64,000 bases of DNA from Meghimatium bilineatum (GCA_034231615.1 CM067307.1:5318647-5382646); one strand, 5' to 3'; positions 36,401-40,599 are shown, counted from the stretch's first letter. The notes: generated by a model not told the origin, from the letters alone. Made by a program: numbers and translations.

Positions 36401-37519
36401 CCTCACAATTCAACAATAGGATCATGTTGATGATGAAATAATCCCTTTAGCTGTGAGCAGGTAGCTCTTGACAGTACATAGCCTTTCTGACGAAACTACG
36501 GGTTCTTCTCAGTCGTGTAACTGAGGCGACACAGGCATGACTGTGTGTGGGTGTTATTGATGCATACCTAGTCCCTGAAAGGAGGCATTCCAGTGCACCT
36601 GTATCCCAGAATTACCACATGCTGACAGTAGCACCGCTAAAGTTTCTCAGTCAACTTTCAGATTCTTCTTACAACAATTCTTCTTACAACAATTCTTCTT
36701 ACAACAATTCTTCTTACAACAATTCTTCTTACAACAATTCTTCTTACAACAATTCTTCTTACAACAATTCTTCTTACAACAATTCTTCTTACAACAATTC
36801 TTCTTACAACAATTCTTCTTACAAAAATTCTTCTTACAAAATTTCTTCTTTCAAAAATTCTTACAAAAATTCTTCTTTCAGATTTGTTGGCCCATCTGTA
36901 GTGATGGTATATCTAGCTTTTCTGGTTACCTAGGAGTATGCCACAAAAGGACAAAGGTGCAATGCCCACTGGCCAGTATCTCTTCGTCATTCATGAGGAT
37001 TATTTGATAGAAGACAACAGCAAGACATTGAGACAAGATATGGCAATGATTTTTTTACAGGTGACAGATTGTCAGCCTATTCGCCAACTTTCCTCAATCG
37101 CCCCCTATGACATGCTTGGAAAGAAGATAGTGCACTTATACAAACTAATATCCCTTTGCACACTGGACTAGACGTGTGAAAAGAAGACCAGAACCCGCAG
37201 AACAATACATTGAGTCGCAAAGAACAACAACTCTGGTTTCCAAGAACATCATAAACTTACCATCAGTACTCCCAAATGATACAGCTTTGACTATTTCGGT
37301 TTCAGCTGTACAGTTCTGGTTTTGATCTATAGAGGAGCCATTCACTGCAAGTCCTAGATGAGTTCCTAAATCCTCAGAAGCAGCCATTTCTGATCTGTCT
37401 GTGCTGCTGTTGCTACTGTTTGATCCTTCTGAAGACGTCCTCATCGAACATCCCAACTTGTTGCTGCTGCTGGTTCTGTCTTTAGCTGTCAGCCCAACAG
37501 ACTCAGCCTGCAGATTCAT
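12313..37519 (-). CDS. EVI5: EVI5-like TBC-domain Rab GTPase-activating protein, spliced, 3' end missing
   Basis: Gene-level entry; the exons are listed separately. Joined exons (37519-37261, 32855-32771, 31873-31716, 21216-21131, 19932-19708, 17768-17694, 17063-16938, 15940-15797, 15057-14968, 12416-12313) give one open frame of about 450 residues, and every junction is GT-AG with matching phase. Seen: linker LLEADEKS (116-123), RKGSESS (138-144), TBC start GIPHEFRG (202-209), IRRDIAR with arginine finger R247, YCQ with glutamine finger Q284, the FKPSMAELGLCM block and SMYASSWFLTL. Known: EVI5 family proteins use an Arg/Gln dual finger to stimulate GTP hydrolysis on Rabs such as Rab11 and act in endosomal recycling and cytokinesis. 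The YSLHDREVGYCQGSGF block reads more like insect Evi5 than RABGAP1. The coiled-coil C-terminus (KMKKLEKEY onward) is absent from the window. Assignment to EVI5 rather than its paralogue EVI5L follows from invertebrates normally having one copy. Confidence 0.93.
12612..13190. repeat. minisatellite, 33-bp unit, about 17 copies
   Basis: Unit GTGAACACAGATGTAGAATA then CAGATGTAAATAT. GATATAG and GATGTAG variants alternate. The unit is a multiple of 3, so one plus and two minus frames stay open; not genes. The array starts about 200 bases upstream of EVI5 exon 10. Confidence 0.97.
13480..14225 (-). pseudogene. LINE-3 reverse transcriptase C-terminal fragment
   Basis: Minus-strand pieces read GLKINTSKTHILDF (after the catalytic motif), ISNFTYIGTNLALDGDT, LRNTTKLRLFNSNIIPILSH, then GHALRMNSLRIPHQSLNWVP and RRRGRPRETLRRIIN. 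This is the thumb and C-terminal region of an invertebrate LINE. Bases 14008-14113 contain a tandem duplication of about 53 bp. Frameshifts and the missing core make it inactive. Confidence 0.85.
14424..14720 (+). mobile_element. SINE-1, tRNA-derived
   Basis: The head has A-box-like GGTAGCCTAGTTAATAG (14436-14452) and B box GGTTCGAAATC (14488-14498). It is followed by a body ending GTACATGAAGAG, then CCATGGGACCTACTTT. The copy at 30338-30655 is in the opposite orientation. Transcription by RNA polymerase III is inferred from the boxes only. It lies in an EVI5 intron, antisense to the gene. Confidence 0.8.
14708..14858. repeat. minisatellite, 38-bp unit, four copies, grown from the SINE-1 3' end
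   Basis: Unit GGGACCTACCTTGATCTAAC then ACACAGGTGCTGTGACAT. The first unit overlaps the SINE-1 tail CCATGGGACCTACTTTGACC. Read in EVI5 orientation, three units contain CAAG followed by GTAGGT, a strong donor-like site, about 110-200 bases downstream of exon 9. Confidence 0.9.
14968..15057 (-). CDS. EVI5: EVI5 exon 9
   Basis: Acceptor ATTTCAG, donor AAG then GTAAGG; 30 codons, phase 0. It encodes GMEIIFRVGIAILQSCQEEL then LTLDMEGLLK, matching the EVI5 segment GLEIVFRVGLALLQ-AELMQLDMEGML. It covers the later helices of the TBC domain. Confidence 0.96.
15205..15710 (-). mobile_element. LINE-1 copy, 5'-truncated inside RNase H
   Basis: Aligns with the end of the ORF at 54350-54840. The minus strand reads QLHCGIPENEKAYLAKDG, SDDQPDVPITYQ, then VDNILQECPEYEILRHAHWS, against HCGIPGNEKADQLAKEG, AEDQPDIPITYH and AKHILQECSEHETLRQTYWP. 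The 3' end GTCAACGAAAGAAGAAG matches the tail GTGAACGAAAGAAGAAG of the full copy. It carries frameshifts and lies in the 739-bp intron between EVI5 exons 8 and 9. Confidence 0.9.
15797..15940 (-). CDS. EVI5: EVI5 exon 8
   Basis: Acceptor CTTTAG, donor GAG then GTAAGG; 48 codons, phase 0. It encodes ELLPVLLVHFQTQNFDTSM then YASSWFLTLYVTSLPLSLAR and RIMDLFVSE. HFQ-Q-F-TSMYASSWFLT is a hallmark of EVI5/RABGAP1-type TBC domains. Confidence 0.97.
16001..16258. mobile_element. family G hairpin element (MITE-like)
   Basis: Left end CTTTCCACATTAATACCCTT; right end, as inverse, CTTTCCACATTAATATCCAT. A second inverted pair (AGAGGGGTGTTAAGT with TTTAACACCCTTCTAA) lies inside. No ORF. Confidence 0.75.
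16262..16937. other. EVI5 intron 7, no gene
   Basis: No exon. Bases about 16490-16565 (GGTGCCACCGAATTAAAAC onward) resemble 17995-18075 (GACGCCACCTGCAAAACA onward), so both are probably copies of one unrecognised interspersed repeat. Confidence 0.4.
16938..17063 (-). CDS. EVI5: EVI5 exon 7
   Basis: Acceptor TTCACAG, donor CAG then GTTTGT; 42 codons, phase 0. It encodes MPEEDAFAVLVHLMQEQK then LRELFKPSMAELGLCMFK and LECLIQ, close to the family block MPEEEAF-LRELFKPSMAELGLCMYQ. The 39 bases before it, including the acceptor, are duplicated. Confidence 0.97.
17064..17141 (-). repeat. tandem duplication of an EVI5 3' splice site, 39-bp unit
   Basis: Read in gene orientation, TTATGTCATTCACAG occurs twice, 39 bases apart; the second copy is the real acceptor of exon 7. 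Use of the upstream AG would insert 13 codons, the fourth of which is TAG. Confidence 0.85.
17187..17365. mobile_element. family C MITE
   Basis: Left end CAATGAAATCCCTCTATAAC; right end, inverse, ACAGTAAAATCCCATTATAA then C. Related to the copy at 56358-56598. No ORF. Confidence 0.75.
17455..17700 (-). repeat. 51-bp minisatellite derived from an EVI5 5' splice site
   Basis: In gene orientation the last exon 6 bases and donor, ATGCAG then GTGAGTTG, recur as ATGCAG-GTGCCTGG (about 17640) and ATGCAG-GTGACTGG (about 17589 and 17517). The rest of the unit is ATACAGATGTTCTGTGTGGT then CATATGGGGTAGG. A short internal duplication of about 21 bp is present in the two distal units. Confidence 0.93.
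17694..17768 (-). CDS. EVI5: EVI5 exon 6 (glutamine finger)
   Basis: Acceptor ATACAG, donor CAG then GTGAGT; exactly 25 codons. It encodes AYSLHDREVGYCQGSGF then IVGLLLMQ. YCQ carries the catalytic glutamine of TBC domains. The downstream intron starts with a minisatellite whose units repeat the last bases of this exon and its 5' splice site (see 17455-17700). Confidence 0.97.
18255..18460 (-). pseudogene. LINE-3 C-terminal fragment
   Basis: Reads MDTYKRARGRPKETLRRTIL, then NRENWRDLTSALC, the same C-terminus as 13480-13720 (RRGRPRETLRRII). Only the last 60 or so residues remain. Confidence 0.8.
18541..18985 (-). pseudogene. decayed LINE 3' end plus interspersed repeat R1
   Basis: 18560-18745 reads, across frameshifts, KTILQ, KKRRKKVWIDNIKDSI and NMEAWLRF on the minus strand, the C-terminal region of a LINE also present at 42280-42480. 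18837-18985 is repeat R1 (CTGTTGATTATCATCTGCGC, AGTAAATCTCTCAG, TTGGTTCAGTGC) with a second copy at 33408-33555. Confidence 0.6.
19115..19345. mobile_element. family B hairpin element, telomere-like centre
   Basis: Left end ACCACCACATAGTCGAG and right end GGAAATAAACAAACATGTGG-TGGT are inverse. The arms pair onward through TAATTTAAATATTAATTTAT. The centre holds AACTAACCCTAACCCCAACC. Related to 29281-29525. Confidence 0.75.
19708..19932 (-). CDS. EVI5: EVI5 exon 5 (TBC start and arginine finger)
   Basis: Acceptor CTCTAG, donor AAG then GTAAGA; 75 codons, phase 0 at both ends. It starts ELVRKGIPHEFRGMAWQLIL and contains SPCEKLIRRDIARTFP then DHDFFKEKDGFGQESLFNVMK. The Arg in IRRDIAR is the TBC arginine finger (IxxDxxR motif) and is intact. 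WQLI and the FNVMK end match EVI5 family boundaries. This is the longest conserved exon of the gene in this window. Confidence 0.97.
20085..20512. repeat. minisatellite, 18-bp unit, about 24 copies
   Basis: Unit ACTTTTAGTCTTCAGTTT, with TTT and TCT variants roughly alternating. The minus frame reads as a KTKSKL hexapeptide repeat; this is an intronic artefact. It lies about 150 bases upstream of EVI5 exon 5. Confidence 0.97.
20670..21075. repeat. minisatellite, 30-bp unit passing into a longer 46-bp unit
   Basis: 20670-20925: CATTCAACATAACTACTACT then GTCTCCCAAT, eight copies, alternating CTACTA and CTACCG. 20926-21075: the same ends with an inserted GAGTACACTCAAGGC, three to four copies. 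Two generations of one array. It ends about 55 bases from the EVI5 exon 4 donor. Confidence 0.93.
21131..21216 (-). CDS. EVI5: EVI5 exon 4 (WxxWGRI motif)
   Basis: Acceptor TTGTAG, donor CGG then GTGAGT. It encodes HSSESLWEIWGRIINDWDSV then KKKPAFLR, the conserved segment directly before the TBC domain (vertebrate WILWGRIVNEWE). The 86 bases plus the single base from exon 3 give 29 codons, ending in phase 0. A 30-bp minisatellite lies about 55 bases downstream of its donor. Confidence 0.93.
21449..21479 (+). other. degenerate hammerhead-like core
   Basis: TTGAAAAAGGTTC, loop, then GCCGATACGTG; compare the better copies at 34995 and 43418. CTGATGA and GAAA are both mutated. Confidence 0.3.
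21660..21850 (-). pseudogene. LINE C-terminal fragment
   Basis: The minus frame reads YRAKGRQRKRWINDITTTLH, then SHLALNRN, the GRxRxRW-DDI motif at the end of many LINE reverse transcriptases. Nothing catalytic remains. Confidence 0.7.
22190..22310 (-). mobile_element. LINE-2 internal fragment
   Basis: Reads MNIRWYDMILNTTVLDRFGI then PGIDIILMQTHI, matching MNIRWQDKIPDTTVLDRAGI at 62323. Both ends are cut; older than the copy at 10935. Confidence 0.85.
22605..22830. repeat. minisatellite, 45-bp unit, five copies
   Basis: Unit AGAAGACATGGGTCTTGAAT, GGGTATTCAGCAAGTGTATC, then ACTGC. Confidence 0.96.
22880..23100 (+). pseudogene. LINE-4 3'-end fragment
   Basis: AAGAAGGTGGATTGAAGGAG, then TATTGCTGCATAACAAGTGA, matches the better copy at 30960-31050 (GTGGATTGAAGATTTATAA, TATTACTGCATATCAAGC). 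Confidence 0.7.
23268..23562. repeat. minisatellite, 35-bp unit, eight copies
   Basis: Unit CTTCGAACAATCCTGTATTA then ATCTTTAATATTTAC. Confidence 0.97.
23560..25645 (-). pseudogene. I/Jockey-type LINE, RT plus RNase H pseudogene
   Basis: Minus-strand order: RT motif GLPQGSPLSYTSNLFSL (near 25500), FTDDFAIW catalytic box (near 25420), YLRVKLDRQLKLKDHI (near 25190), then RNase H motifs YIDGST (24535), NYEADSKAIKTAIEL (24400), FTDSISVLEAL (24320) and MQWIPRHSDLAGNEVADLQ (23770-23715). Two catalytic Asp and the Glu of RNase H are recognisable, but the frame breaks many times. The domain order is that of the ORF at 52738. A 43-bp minisatellite has expanded inside the RNase H region. It sits in EVI5 intron 3 in gene orientation. 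Confidence 0.85.
23750..24225. repeat. minisatellite, 43-bp unit, 11 copies, inside a LINE RNase H domain
   Basis: Unit GACTGGGAATCCATTGCATG, ATCATACTGACTGGATGTGC, then GGA. The first unit codes part of the RNase H motif (MIMQWIPR on the minus strand). TTGCATG and TTGGATG variants are segregated: the second type clusters at the high-coordinate end. Confidence 0.97.
25718..26112 (-). pseudogene. second LINE RNase H fragment
   Basis: Reads MEHHCPRHAGVRGNERADTL then AIKA, the H-P-H-GVRGNE-AD end motif of LINE RNase H domains. It differs from the SHCGIPGNEKAD type, so it comes from another LINE lineage. It abuts the RT start of the 23560-25645 element. Confidence 0.75.
26113..26660. other. EVI5 intron 3, no gene
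   Basis: AT-rich with loose GGGGCTTATG repeats near 26590-26630; no exon or element recognised. Confidence 0.5.
26664..26792. repeat. tandem repeat, about 54-bp unit, 2.5 copies
   Basis: Units of CTCAACAATAAACTTATGAA followed by CATCTTGTCCGTGCACTGTC. Confidence 0.9.
27359..27640 (-). repeat. SINE-2 copy
   Basis: Plus strand: CTTCTTCGTCTTCTGCGTTC, TCTGGAGAATGGAATGC, GCTGCGATATCTGCACC, AACTTCAGCATGGCTTTTGG, then TCCCTTTCAGGCACTAGC. It is the reverse complement of the 41490 copy. Confidence 0.8.
27690..27910 (+). repeat. SINE-2 related copy with a tandem-duplicated core
   Basis: GACTACATCCTGCTAA, then CGCAGGAGTTTGAGAA, occurs twice in tandem, followed by GCAGAAGAAGAT. 27840-27910 (ACATTCACGTAAATGCTCC) resembles 35520-35590. 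Confidence 0.65.
27998..28128. repeat. minisatellite, about 31-bp unit, four copies
   Basis: Unit TTTGTTTGGATGATTTACTG then TTAAACCACAA. Confidence 0.93.
28265..28630. repeat. minisatellite, 47-bp unit, about 8 copies
   Basis: Unit ACTCCAACTCTCAGTGGTAT, GCAATGCTGCAAGAAGATGC, then TCAGAAG. The flank CAGAGCTTTCTTTCATACCC and the first unit match an unexpanded sequence at 35318-35380 (CAGAGTTTTATTTTACACCC), so the array grew inside an interspersed repeat. The overlapping open frames are not genes. Confidence 0.95.
28690..29010 (-). mobile_element. LINE-2 3' end, old copy
   Basis: Plus strand begins TGTCCATCACAAGTGATGAT, as at the 3' end of LINE-2, and continues through TCTCTGTTGTTGAGCTGCTG and GGTTTTCAGTGAGATC. 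Much more diverged than 10935-11568. Confidence 0.85.
29281..29525. mobile_element. family B hairpin element, telomere-like centre
   Basis: Left end GTTCTTGTTTGGAACCCATG; right end, as inverse, GTTCTGGTTTGGAACATGTG. The centre has AACTAACCCTAACCCTAAA. The internal TTTAAATATTAATTTATT is shared with 19115-19345. A 21-bp array begins exactly at its right end. Confidence 0.8.
29526..29733. repeat. minisatellite, 21-bp unit, 10 copies
   Basis: Unit ATGAAATATAATTTATGACT then C; nearly identical copies. Confidence 0.97.
30338..30655 (-). mobile_element. SINE-1 copy, tRNA-derived
   Basis: The minus strand starts GTGAGGAGCGTGGTAACCTA then GTGGATAGTG (A box), has B box GGTTCAAAACC, a poly-A stretch in the body, and ends CCATGGGACCTACCTTTAAG. 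Its boxes are closer to tRNA consensus than those of the 14424 copy. Confidence 0.85.
30740..31090 (+). pseudogene. LINE-4 reverse transcriptase C-terminal fragment
   Basis: The frame from 30767 has ATNRTRRDHVRNEEI, EKQRLKWFSENECLLAISKS, then TRGRGKPRRKWIEDL, with the C-terminal GRGKPRRKWI motif of LINE reverse transcriptases. No catalytic box. A second, worse copy is at 22880. Confidence 0.8.
31238..31625. repeat. minisatellite, 24-bp unit, about 16 copies
   Basis: Unit TTTTAGAACAAATGAAAATT then GATG, with many point and length variants. It ends about 90 bases downstream of the EVI5 exon 3 donor. Confidence 0.95.
31716..31873 (-). CDS. EVI5: EVI5 exon 3 (Ser-rich linker)
   Basis: Acceptor ATTACAG, donor AATG then GTAACT. 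It encodes LLEADEKSYAALTAF, then HSRKGSESSIVSSTSSNS, the counterpart of the EVI5 segment LLETDSKS-RRNSGSSLVSSSSASS. It is flanked closely by minisatellites on both sides (31238-31625 and 31955-32470), the nearer about 80 bases from the acceptor. The following intron is the largest in the window, about 10.5 kb. Confidence 0.9.
31955..32470. repeat. minisatellite, 27-bp unit, about 18 copies
   Basis: Unit AACAAAACAGAAACCAATAA then TTTCTAC, with AAAATAAAAACC variants; it ends against a C run at 32477-32489. About 80 bases upstream of the EVI5 exon 3 acceptor. Confidence 0.95.
32560..32715 (-). repeat. SINE-2 partial copy
   Basis: CCTGACACATCAGACTTCAG then CATGGCATC, and ACTGCATGGAAGG; the distal half is absent. 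Confidence 0.7.
32771..32855 (-). CDS. EVI5: EVI5 exon 2 (pre-TBC linker)
   Basis: Acceptor TTCGCAG precedes 32855. It encodes EDPSRIMREEAKK then PSEEELLRQLEEAN, matching the EVI5 linker (vertebrate form ELLAKLEEQNR). It ends AACAG with a weak donor GTTGGG. It enters in phase 1 and leaves in phase 2, and the leftover AG plus the first A of the next exon makes the conserved Arg of EANRLLEAD. This is short acidic helical sequence upstream of the TBC domain. Confidence 0.85.
33214..33308. repeat. short inverted repeat with a poly-G core
   Basis: Arms ATCTATCTGCGCGCATTGCA and, inverse, ATCGATCTGCGCGCTACGCA; between them a run of G near 33264-33276. Confidence 0.7.
33408..33555 (-). repeat. interspersed repeat R1
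   Basis: Aligns with 18837-18985 throughout (TGTTGATTATC-TC-CGCAC, AGTAAATCTCTCAG). Family unknown. Confidence 0.75.
33811..34150. repeat. minisatellite, 53-bp unit, about 6 copies
   Basis: Unit ACAGAATAAACCCAACTCAC, CCGTCTAACTACAGCAAGCA, then ATCACCCACATGA. Confidence 0.97.
34152..34330 (+). pseudogene. LINE-3 C-terminal fragment
   Basis: TYYIGHAL, stop, MDTKRLPYQTVMWSPRSKRK then RGRPRETLCRTITRE, the same region as 13480-13720 (GHALRMNSLRIPHQSLNW). Confidence 0.8.
34495..34592. repeat. tandem duplication, about 47 bp, two copies
   Basis: CTGTATATATGTAAAACACT then TTACATGGAAGTCT, twice. Confidence 0.9.
34931..35143. mobile_element. inverted-repeat element carrying a hammerhead-like core
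   Basis: Arms AACTAGGAAACGTGATGAAG then TTTTGCTAATCA (34931-34962) and its inverse TGATTAGCAAAAACTTCATC then AAGCTGTTTCCTAGTT (35108-35143). The hammerhead-like core is inside (34995-35018, minus). The same TGATTAGCAAAACTTCAT block follows another core at 43484, next to a Penelope endonuclease fragment, so this is probably a Penelope-derived terminal sequence. Confidence 0.65.
34995..35018 (-). other. hammerhead-ribozyme-like core, conserved bases intact
   Basis: The minus strand reads CTGATGA, A, stem GGCC-TTTA-GGTC, then GAAA. These are the two invariant core strands of hammerhead ribozymes joined by a pairable stem II (4 bp with one G-U). Short hammerheads with this core are known in Penelope-like elements. 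Stem III could be two pairs (AT, loop ATTG, AT); stem I is not evident, so activity is doubtful. Confidence 0.5.
35228..35690. repeat. interspersed repeat, related to 27840-28300
   Basis: CTTTCTCCAGAGTTTTATTT then TACACCCAGAAGACT, and GGGGCATTCCCATAAGTGCT, each have counterparts at 28240-28280 and 27838-27865. No coding potential. Overlaps nothing recognisable as a gene. Confidence 0.55.
35755..35885 (+). repeat. repeat R2, first copy
   Basis: GATGACGTGCCATGAAGCTT, AGATAACCTCAATATAAAGG, ACTAAGGTTTTCTATTGCAT, then GTTTGTCTAGTGAGCAATTG: the inverse of 40425-40590. Confidence 0.85.
35886..36660. other. EVI5 intron 1, no gene; possible tRNA-like relic
   Basis: 36280-36355 has GCTCAGTAGCAAAGCTGATA then GTGGTTCAAACGACG, loosely like A and B boxes. 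Otherwise nothing recognised. Confidence 0.35.
36662..36880. repeat. minisatellite, 15-bp unit, about 13 copies
   Basis: Unit AATTCTTCTTACAAC; it degrades to AAATTCTTCTTTC at the right end. The plus frame reads as SSYNN repeats; no gene. Confidence 0.97.
37261..37519 (-). CDS. EVI5: EVI5 putative first coding exon
   Basis: Encodes 86 residues from an ATG plus one base of a split Asp codon. It ends at a good donor (GATG followed by GTAAGT). The protein is Ser/Asn/Glu-rich and low complexity, like the poorly conserved N-terminus of EVI5 proteins. There is an in-frame TAA 30 bases before the ATG, so this ATG could be the true start. A possible acceptor CAG at 37528-37530 would instead make this an internal exon with the ATG inside it. 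The ending phase (one base) fits the next exon exactly. No family motif confirms it, so it is the least certain exon. Confidence 0.6.
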
Positions 37520-37681
37520 CCCACTGTCTGAATGAGTAGAGGTATGTTACACCCTCAGCACAAGTCTCAACAATGTTGGTACATTTTCACACAACTCCTG
37601 GAAAATATCAATAAAAACAGAATTTAAAAATTGATTGTAAGATTAAAATAATGTGGACAAATATACATATAACAAAATCTC

Positions 37682-37686
<5 letters not shown>

Positions 37687-37743
<57 letters not shown>

Positions 37744-37775
37744 CACACGCATGCACGCACACACACACACACACC
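37687..37775. repeat. (AT)n and (AC)n microsatellite
   Basis: About 50 bases of TA repeats followed by CACACGCATGCACGCACACA. Confidence 0.97.
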
Positions 37776-37817
37776 AGTATATAATTTGTGGAGAAATACA
37801 AAGCTGACAAGTATGCA

Positions 37818-37846
37818 CGATAAAGACTTGTTGATCGAAACGTTGA
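37818..37846 (+). other. degenerate hammerhead-like core
   Basis: CGATAAAGACTTGTTGATCG then AAACGTTG; GAAACGTT is kept, the CTGATGA strand is mutated. Confidence 0.3.
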
Positions 37847-38291
37847 TTCAATGTATGTGTTTGTGTATCAAATGGAGTTGGGTGGGCACGATCTAGTAAA
37901 CATGCTTCTCATAGATAAATCTACAGATTCAATATTGATGTGACATGTTGCAAAAGAAGCAAGTGGGGGGCAATACATTGCTGGGATGTTGCTCTTTAAG
38001 TATGAGTCTTCAATTTCATATTCTGCATAATACAGAGTTATCAAATCTTCTAGCATCAATATGCAGGATTGTTTTCTATGGCACACGATCTTCTGTTAGC
38101 TTTTTCCAGTTTGTTAGAAGAAATGACAAAGGCATTCATAGATGTTTTTGTACAGAAACTTTGGTTTGCCTCTTTTCTATCACCCTGTATGTCTCCCAAT
38201 ACAGAAATACCGCAGATGTGATTTGTTCAAACCTGCCCCCTTTCCACGTAGGAAATCAGAACATTACTTTTAATAATAATGTATGTGATTG

Positions 38292-38372
38292 ACCTTTCTC
38301 GTGACTTTCATTGGTCACTTTGTATATACTTCGCGTCGAAAGCCAATGAAAATCACGGATAAAGTTAACTGA
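38292..38372. mobile_element. family F short hairpin element
   Basis: TCGTGACTTTCATTGGTCAC pairs with AGCCAATGAAAATCACGGAT about 40 bases later. Related in sequence to the hairpin at 45207-45302. Confidence 0.65.
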
Positions 38373-38426
38373 TTTACGGTAGAAAGCTGTTTTCCAATGC
38401 TGTCTTATATCGTTGAATGGTCACAG

Positions 38427-38560
38427 TGTCGGATTTACCTATAAGCTAAACAAGTTATAGCTTAGGGCCCCAAATTTTTTTTTTAATTTCACTATCTATA
38501 TATTCCTAATCGTTAAAGGGCCCCATATCTCAAATAGCTTAGGGCCCTATCATGTCGAAA
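38427..38560. mobile_element. hAT-MITE-like fragment
   Basis: CAGTGTCGGATTTACCTATA, then AGCTTAGGGCCCCAAA, a T run, GGGCCCCATATCTC and AGCTTAGGGCCCTA. CAGTG-CGGATTTACC with AGGGCCCC is a typical end of widespread hAT-derived MITEs. Confidence 0.6.
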
Positions 38561-38734
38561 TATGCCCTGAATGGTATCATTGACAAACGGTTCGGCTAAT
38601 CGTGATCTCTTTCAAACAAAATATTCGATAAAATGTAGCGACCATAGATAACAAAAGTGAGCACATGATAAACTTCATATCACGCTTGAGACTGATGAAC
38701 TTCACGATAATACTCGGTGTGTGTGTTCGTTCTG

Positions 38735-38880
38735 TGATTCTCGACTACACAGGCCTTCTGGCTGAATTAATTTGGACTCCGTTCGTTACGTTTTTGATTA
38801 TTATTGGACTTTTAATTGGTCGCTATTTCCATACTTGGATTCGCATGCAAAAAATTGCCAAGGCAAACCAATAGATTTCA
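38735..38880. mobile_element. family A hairpin element, partial
   Basis: GGCCTTCTGGCTGAATTAAT, TTCGTTACGTTTTTGATTAT, then TTGCCAAGGCAAACC, shared with the full copies at 39055 and 48578. The right arm is missing. Confidence 0.65.
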
Positions 38881-39049
38881 CGCAAATCGGAAACTAGTTC
38901 AAGTTCACATTTTAGTTGTCAGGTCTCTTATACTGAGACGGTCGTGGTTCTCCCTGACGTATTGGTTATTCCTATTCACGATGTCTTGTTTATAAAGTGT
39001 ATTTTTGGGGAGATCCCTGGAGACTATCGCTTTAACGAAATGTTGGTGG

Positions 39050-39275
39050 TATAGAAGACCTTCCAGCATAATTAATGAGGACCCACCCCCCATTTGTTAC
39101 GTTTTTGATCATTGTTAGGATTTCGCTTGAACTATTTGTATACTTGGAGTTGCCTTGTCTTTTTTTGGCAATGGATTTCAAGAATATAAATAGTGACCAA
39201 CCGAAAGTCAACAATAATTAAAAACCTTACGAAAGAGATACTAATTAATTCTGTTGGAAGGTCTTCAACGGAAAC
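39050..39275. mobile_element. family A hairpin element
   Basis: Starts AGAAGACCTTCCAGCATAAT and ends ACTAATTAATTCTGTTGGAA then GGTCTT. The interior has AGTGACCAACCGAAAGTCAA. No ORF. Confidence 0.8.
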
Positions 39276-39368
39276 GGTGACGGCTTGAATCTACGGCATT
39301 AGGTGTTATGGGCAATACTCTCAGCAGGCGGCTTGCAGCTTCGCTGAGAGGGATAGAGTACCCGAGCA

Positions 39369-39637
39369 CGCCCGTAGATAAGGGGAGTTTGGGGGTTCAA
39401 AATCCGCCGCCGCGCCCACAAGCAAATAAAAACAAGAGCATAACTTTTAATTCCTTTGAATGTAACCATACAATGGGTTAAATCCCCCCCCCCCAGTTTC
39501 CCCTTAACGATTTCTCGCAAAATGGTCACCACACATTTCTCATTAAAAAGAGAAGACTGCACACACAATCGGGCAAATGTCCTTTTTAAAAGGTACAATC
39601 TCATCCTTACTGAGAACATATCTACGGCCTTGAACCC
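39369..39637. mobile_element. family E element, poly-C core
   Basis: Begins CCCGTAGATAAGGGGAG and ends TTACTGAGAACATATCTACG-GCC, so the ends are inverse (GCCGTAGATA type). C run near 39485-39495. Non-coding. Confidence 0.65.
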
Positions 39638-39639
39638 GA

Positions 39640-40420
39640 GTACAATGTAGTCAATCCACTACAACTTTTGAACCCTTTGATAAGTCAGTGACTGTAGACC
39701 AGAATATAAATTAAAATGATTCAATAATGCAACACGTACGAAATAGTCTAAGCTGGTATTTAGAAAAATCCCAGGAGACAGCGAAAAGGACTATAGGTCG
39801 TGATTATGAAATGTCAGGGAAGTGTTCTATTGACGTGGTGGTGTTTTAAACATGGTCGGAGACGTCATAGCAAAATATATATCCAAATATGATATATAAG
39901 GACGGGAGATGGTTGGAATATGAATGGAAGCATGAAGGAGTGAAGGCGTTTTCGAACAGCGGATCCCAGTGTGGGATATAGCGACTTGTTGGGAGCTAAG
40001 AGGAAATTGGGAGGTGGTACTTACTAAGGTCTTGTCTATGGTCAATAGAAAGGTAGATATTTGAAAATGTTCGGACTATATAAGATAAGATAGTGGGTGT
40101 ACATGCTCAAGAAGGGCTACACACTCGAACAACCGATGATTTAGTAGTACAAGTAATCCCTAGATACATGTGTAGTGACTATCTTTCAAGTATTTGTTCA
40201 GTAATGTCTTAAAGTTTACTGTATCATGAGACTGGGCTATTTAAGCACAAGAAACTCAAACACATTGAAGAGGTTGATATAGACAAAGACATCGGGGGAA
40301 AGGTCAAGCAACGTTGACCAATTTCGCATTTTAGATGTGTGATATAAAAGGTGAGAGTGTTGTGCAAGTAACGAGGATAAACAGACTAAGACGCGCAGGT
40401 TTGTCTACTAGCCTACCATC
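39640..40420. other. no gene seen
   Basis: AT-rich unique-looking sequence; no exon, element or tandem repeat recognised. Confidence 0.5.
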
Positions 40421-40424
40421 CTCG

Positions 40425-40590
40425 ACCGTTCCCTGTATCATTTTTGACAAGGAATCATGTGTCTGTGGGTCTAACCAATGGCCCACTAGACAAACCACCC
40501 ATGCAACAGAAAACCTTAGTGGATGACATGCCGTTATATTGAGGTTATCTTCTTATACAAGCTTCATGGCACGTCATCTATACAATTATG
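40425..40590 (-). repeat. repeat R2, second copy, inverted relative to 35755
   Basis: Plus strand TAGACAAACCACCCATGCAA, CAGAAAACCTTAGTGGATGA, TATTGAGGTTATCTTCTTAT, AGCTTCATGGCACGTCATCT: the inverse of 35755-35885. Confidence 0.85.
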
Positions 40591-40599
40591 CTTTTCATG

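Noticed and set aside
36547..36933. Asn/Ser/Tyr repeat protein in EVI5 intron 1
   Set aside because: The 15-bp array accounts for the whole repeat; it is on the strand opposite to the gene and has no other support.
12313..37519. RABGAP1 (TBC1D11) instead of EVI5
   Set aside because: No PTB or kinesin-like domain exons were seen, and the linker LLEADEKS, WEIWGRI and LTLDMEGLLK blocks fit EVI5 better than RABGAP1.
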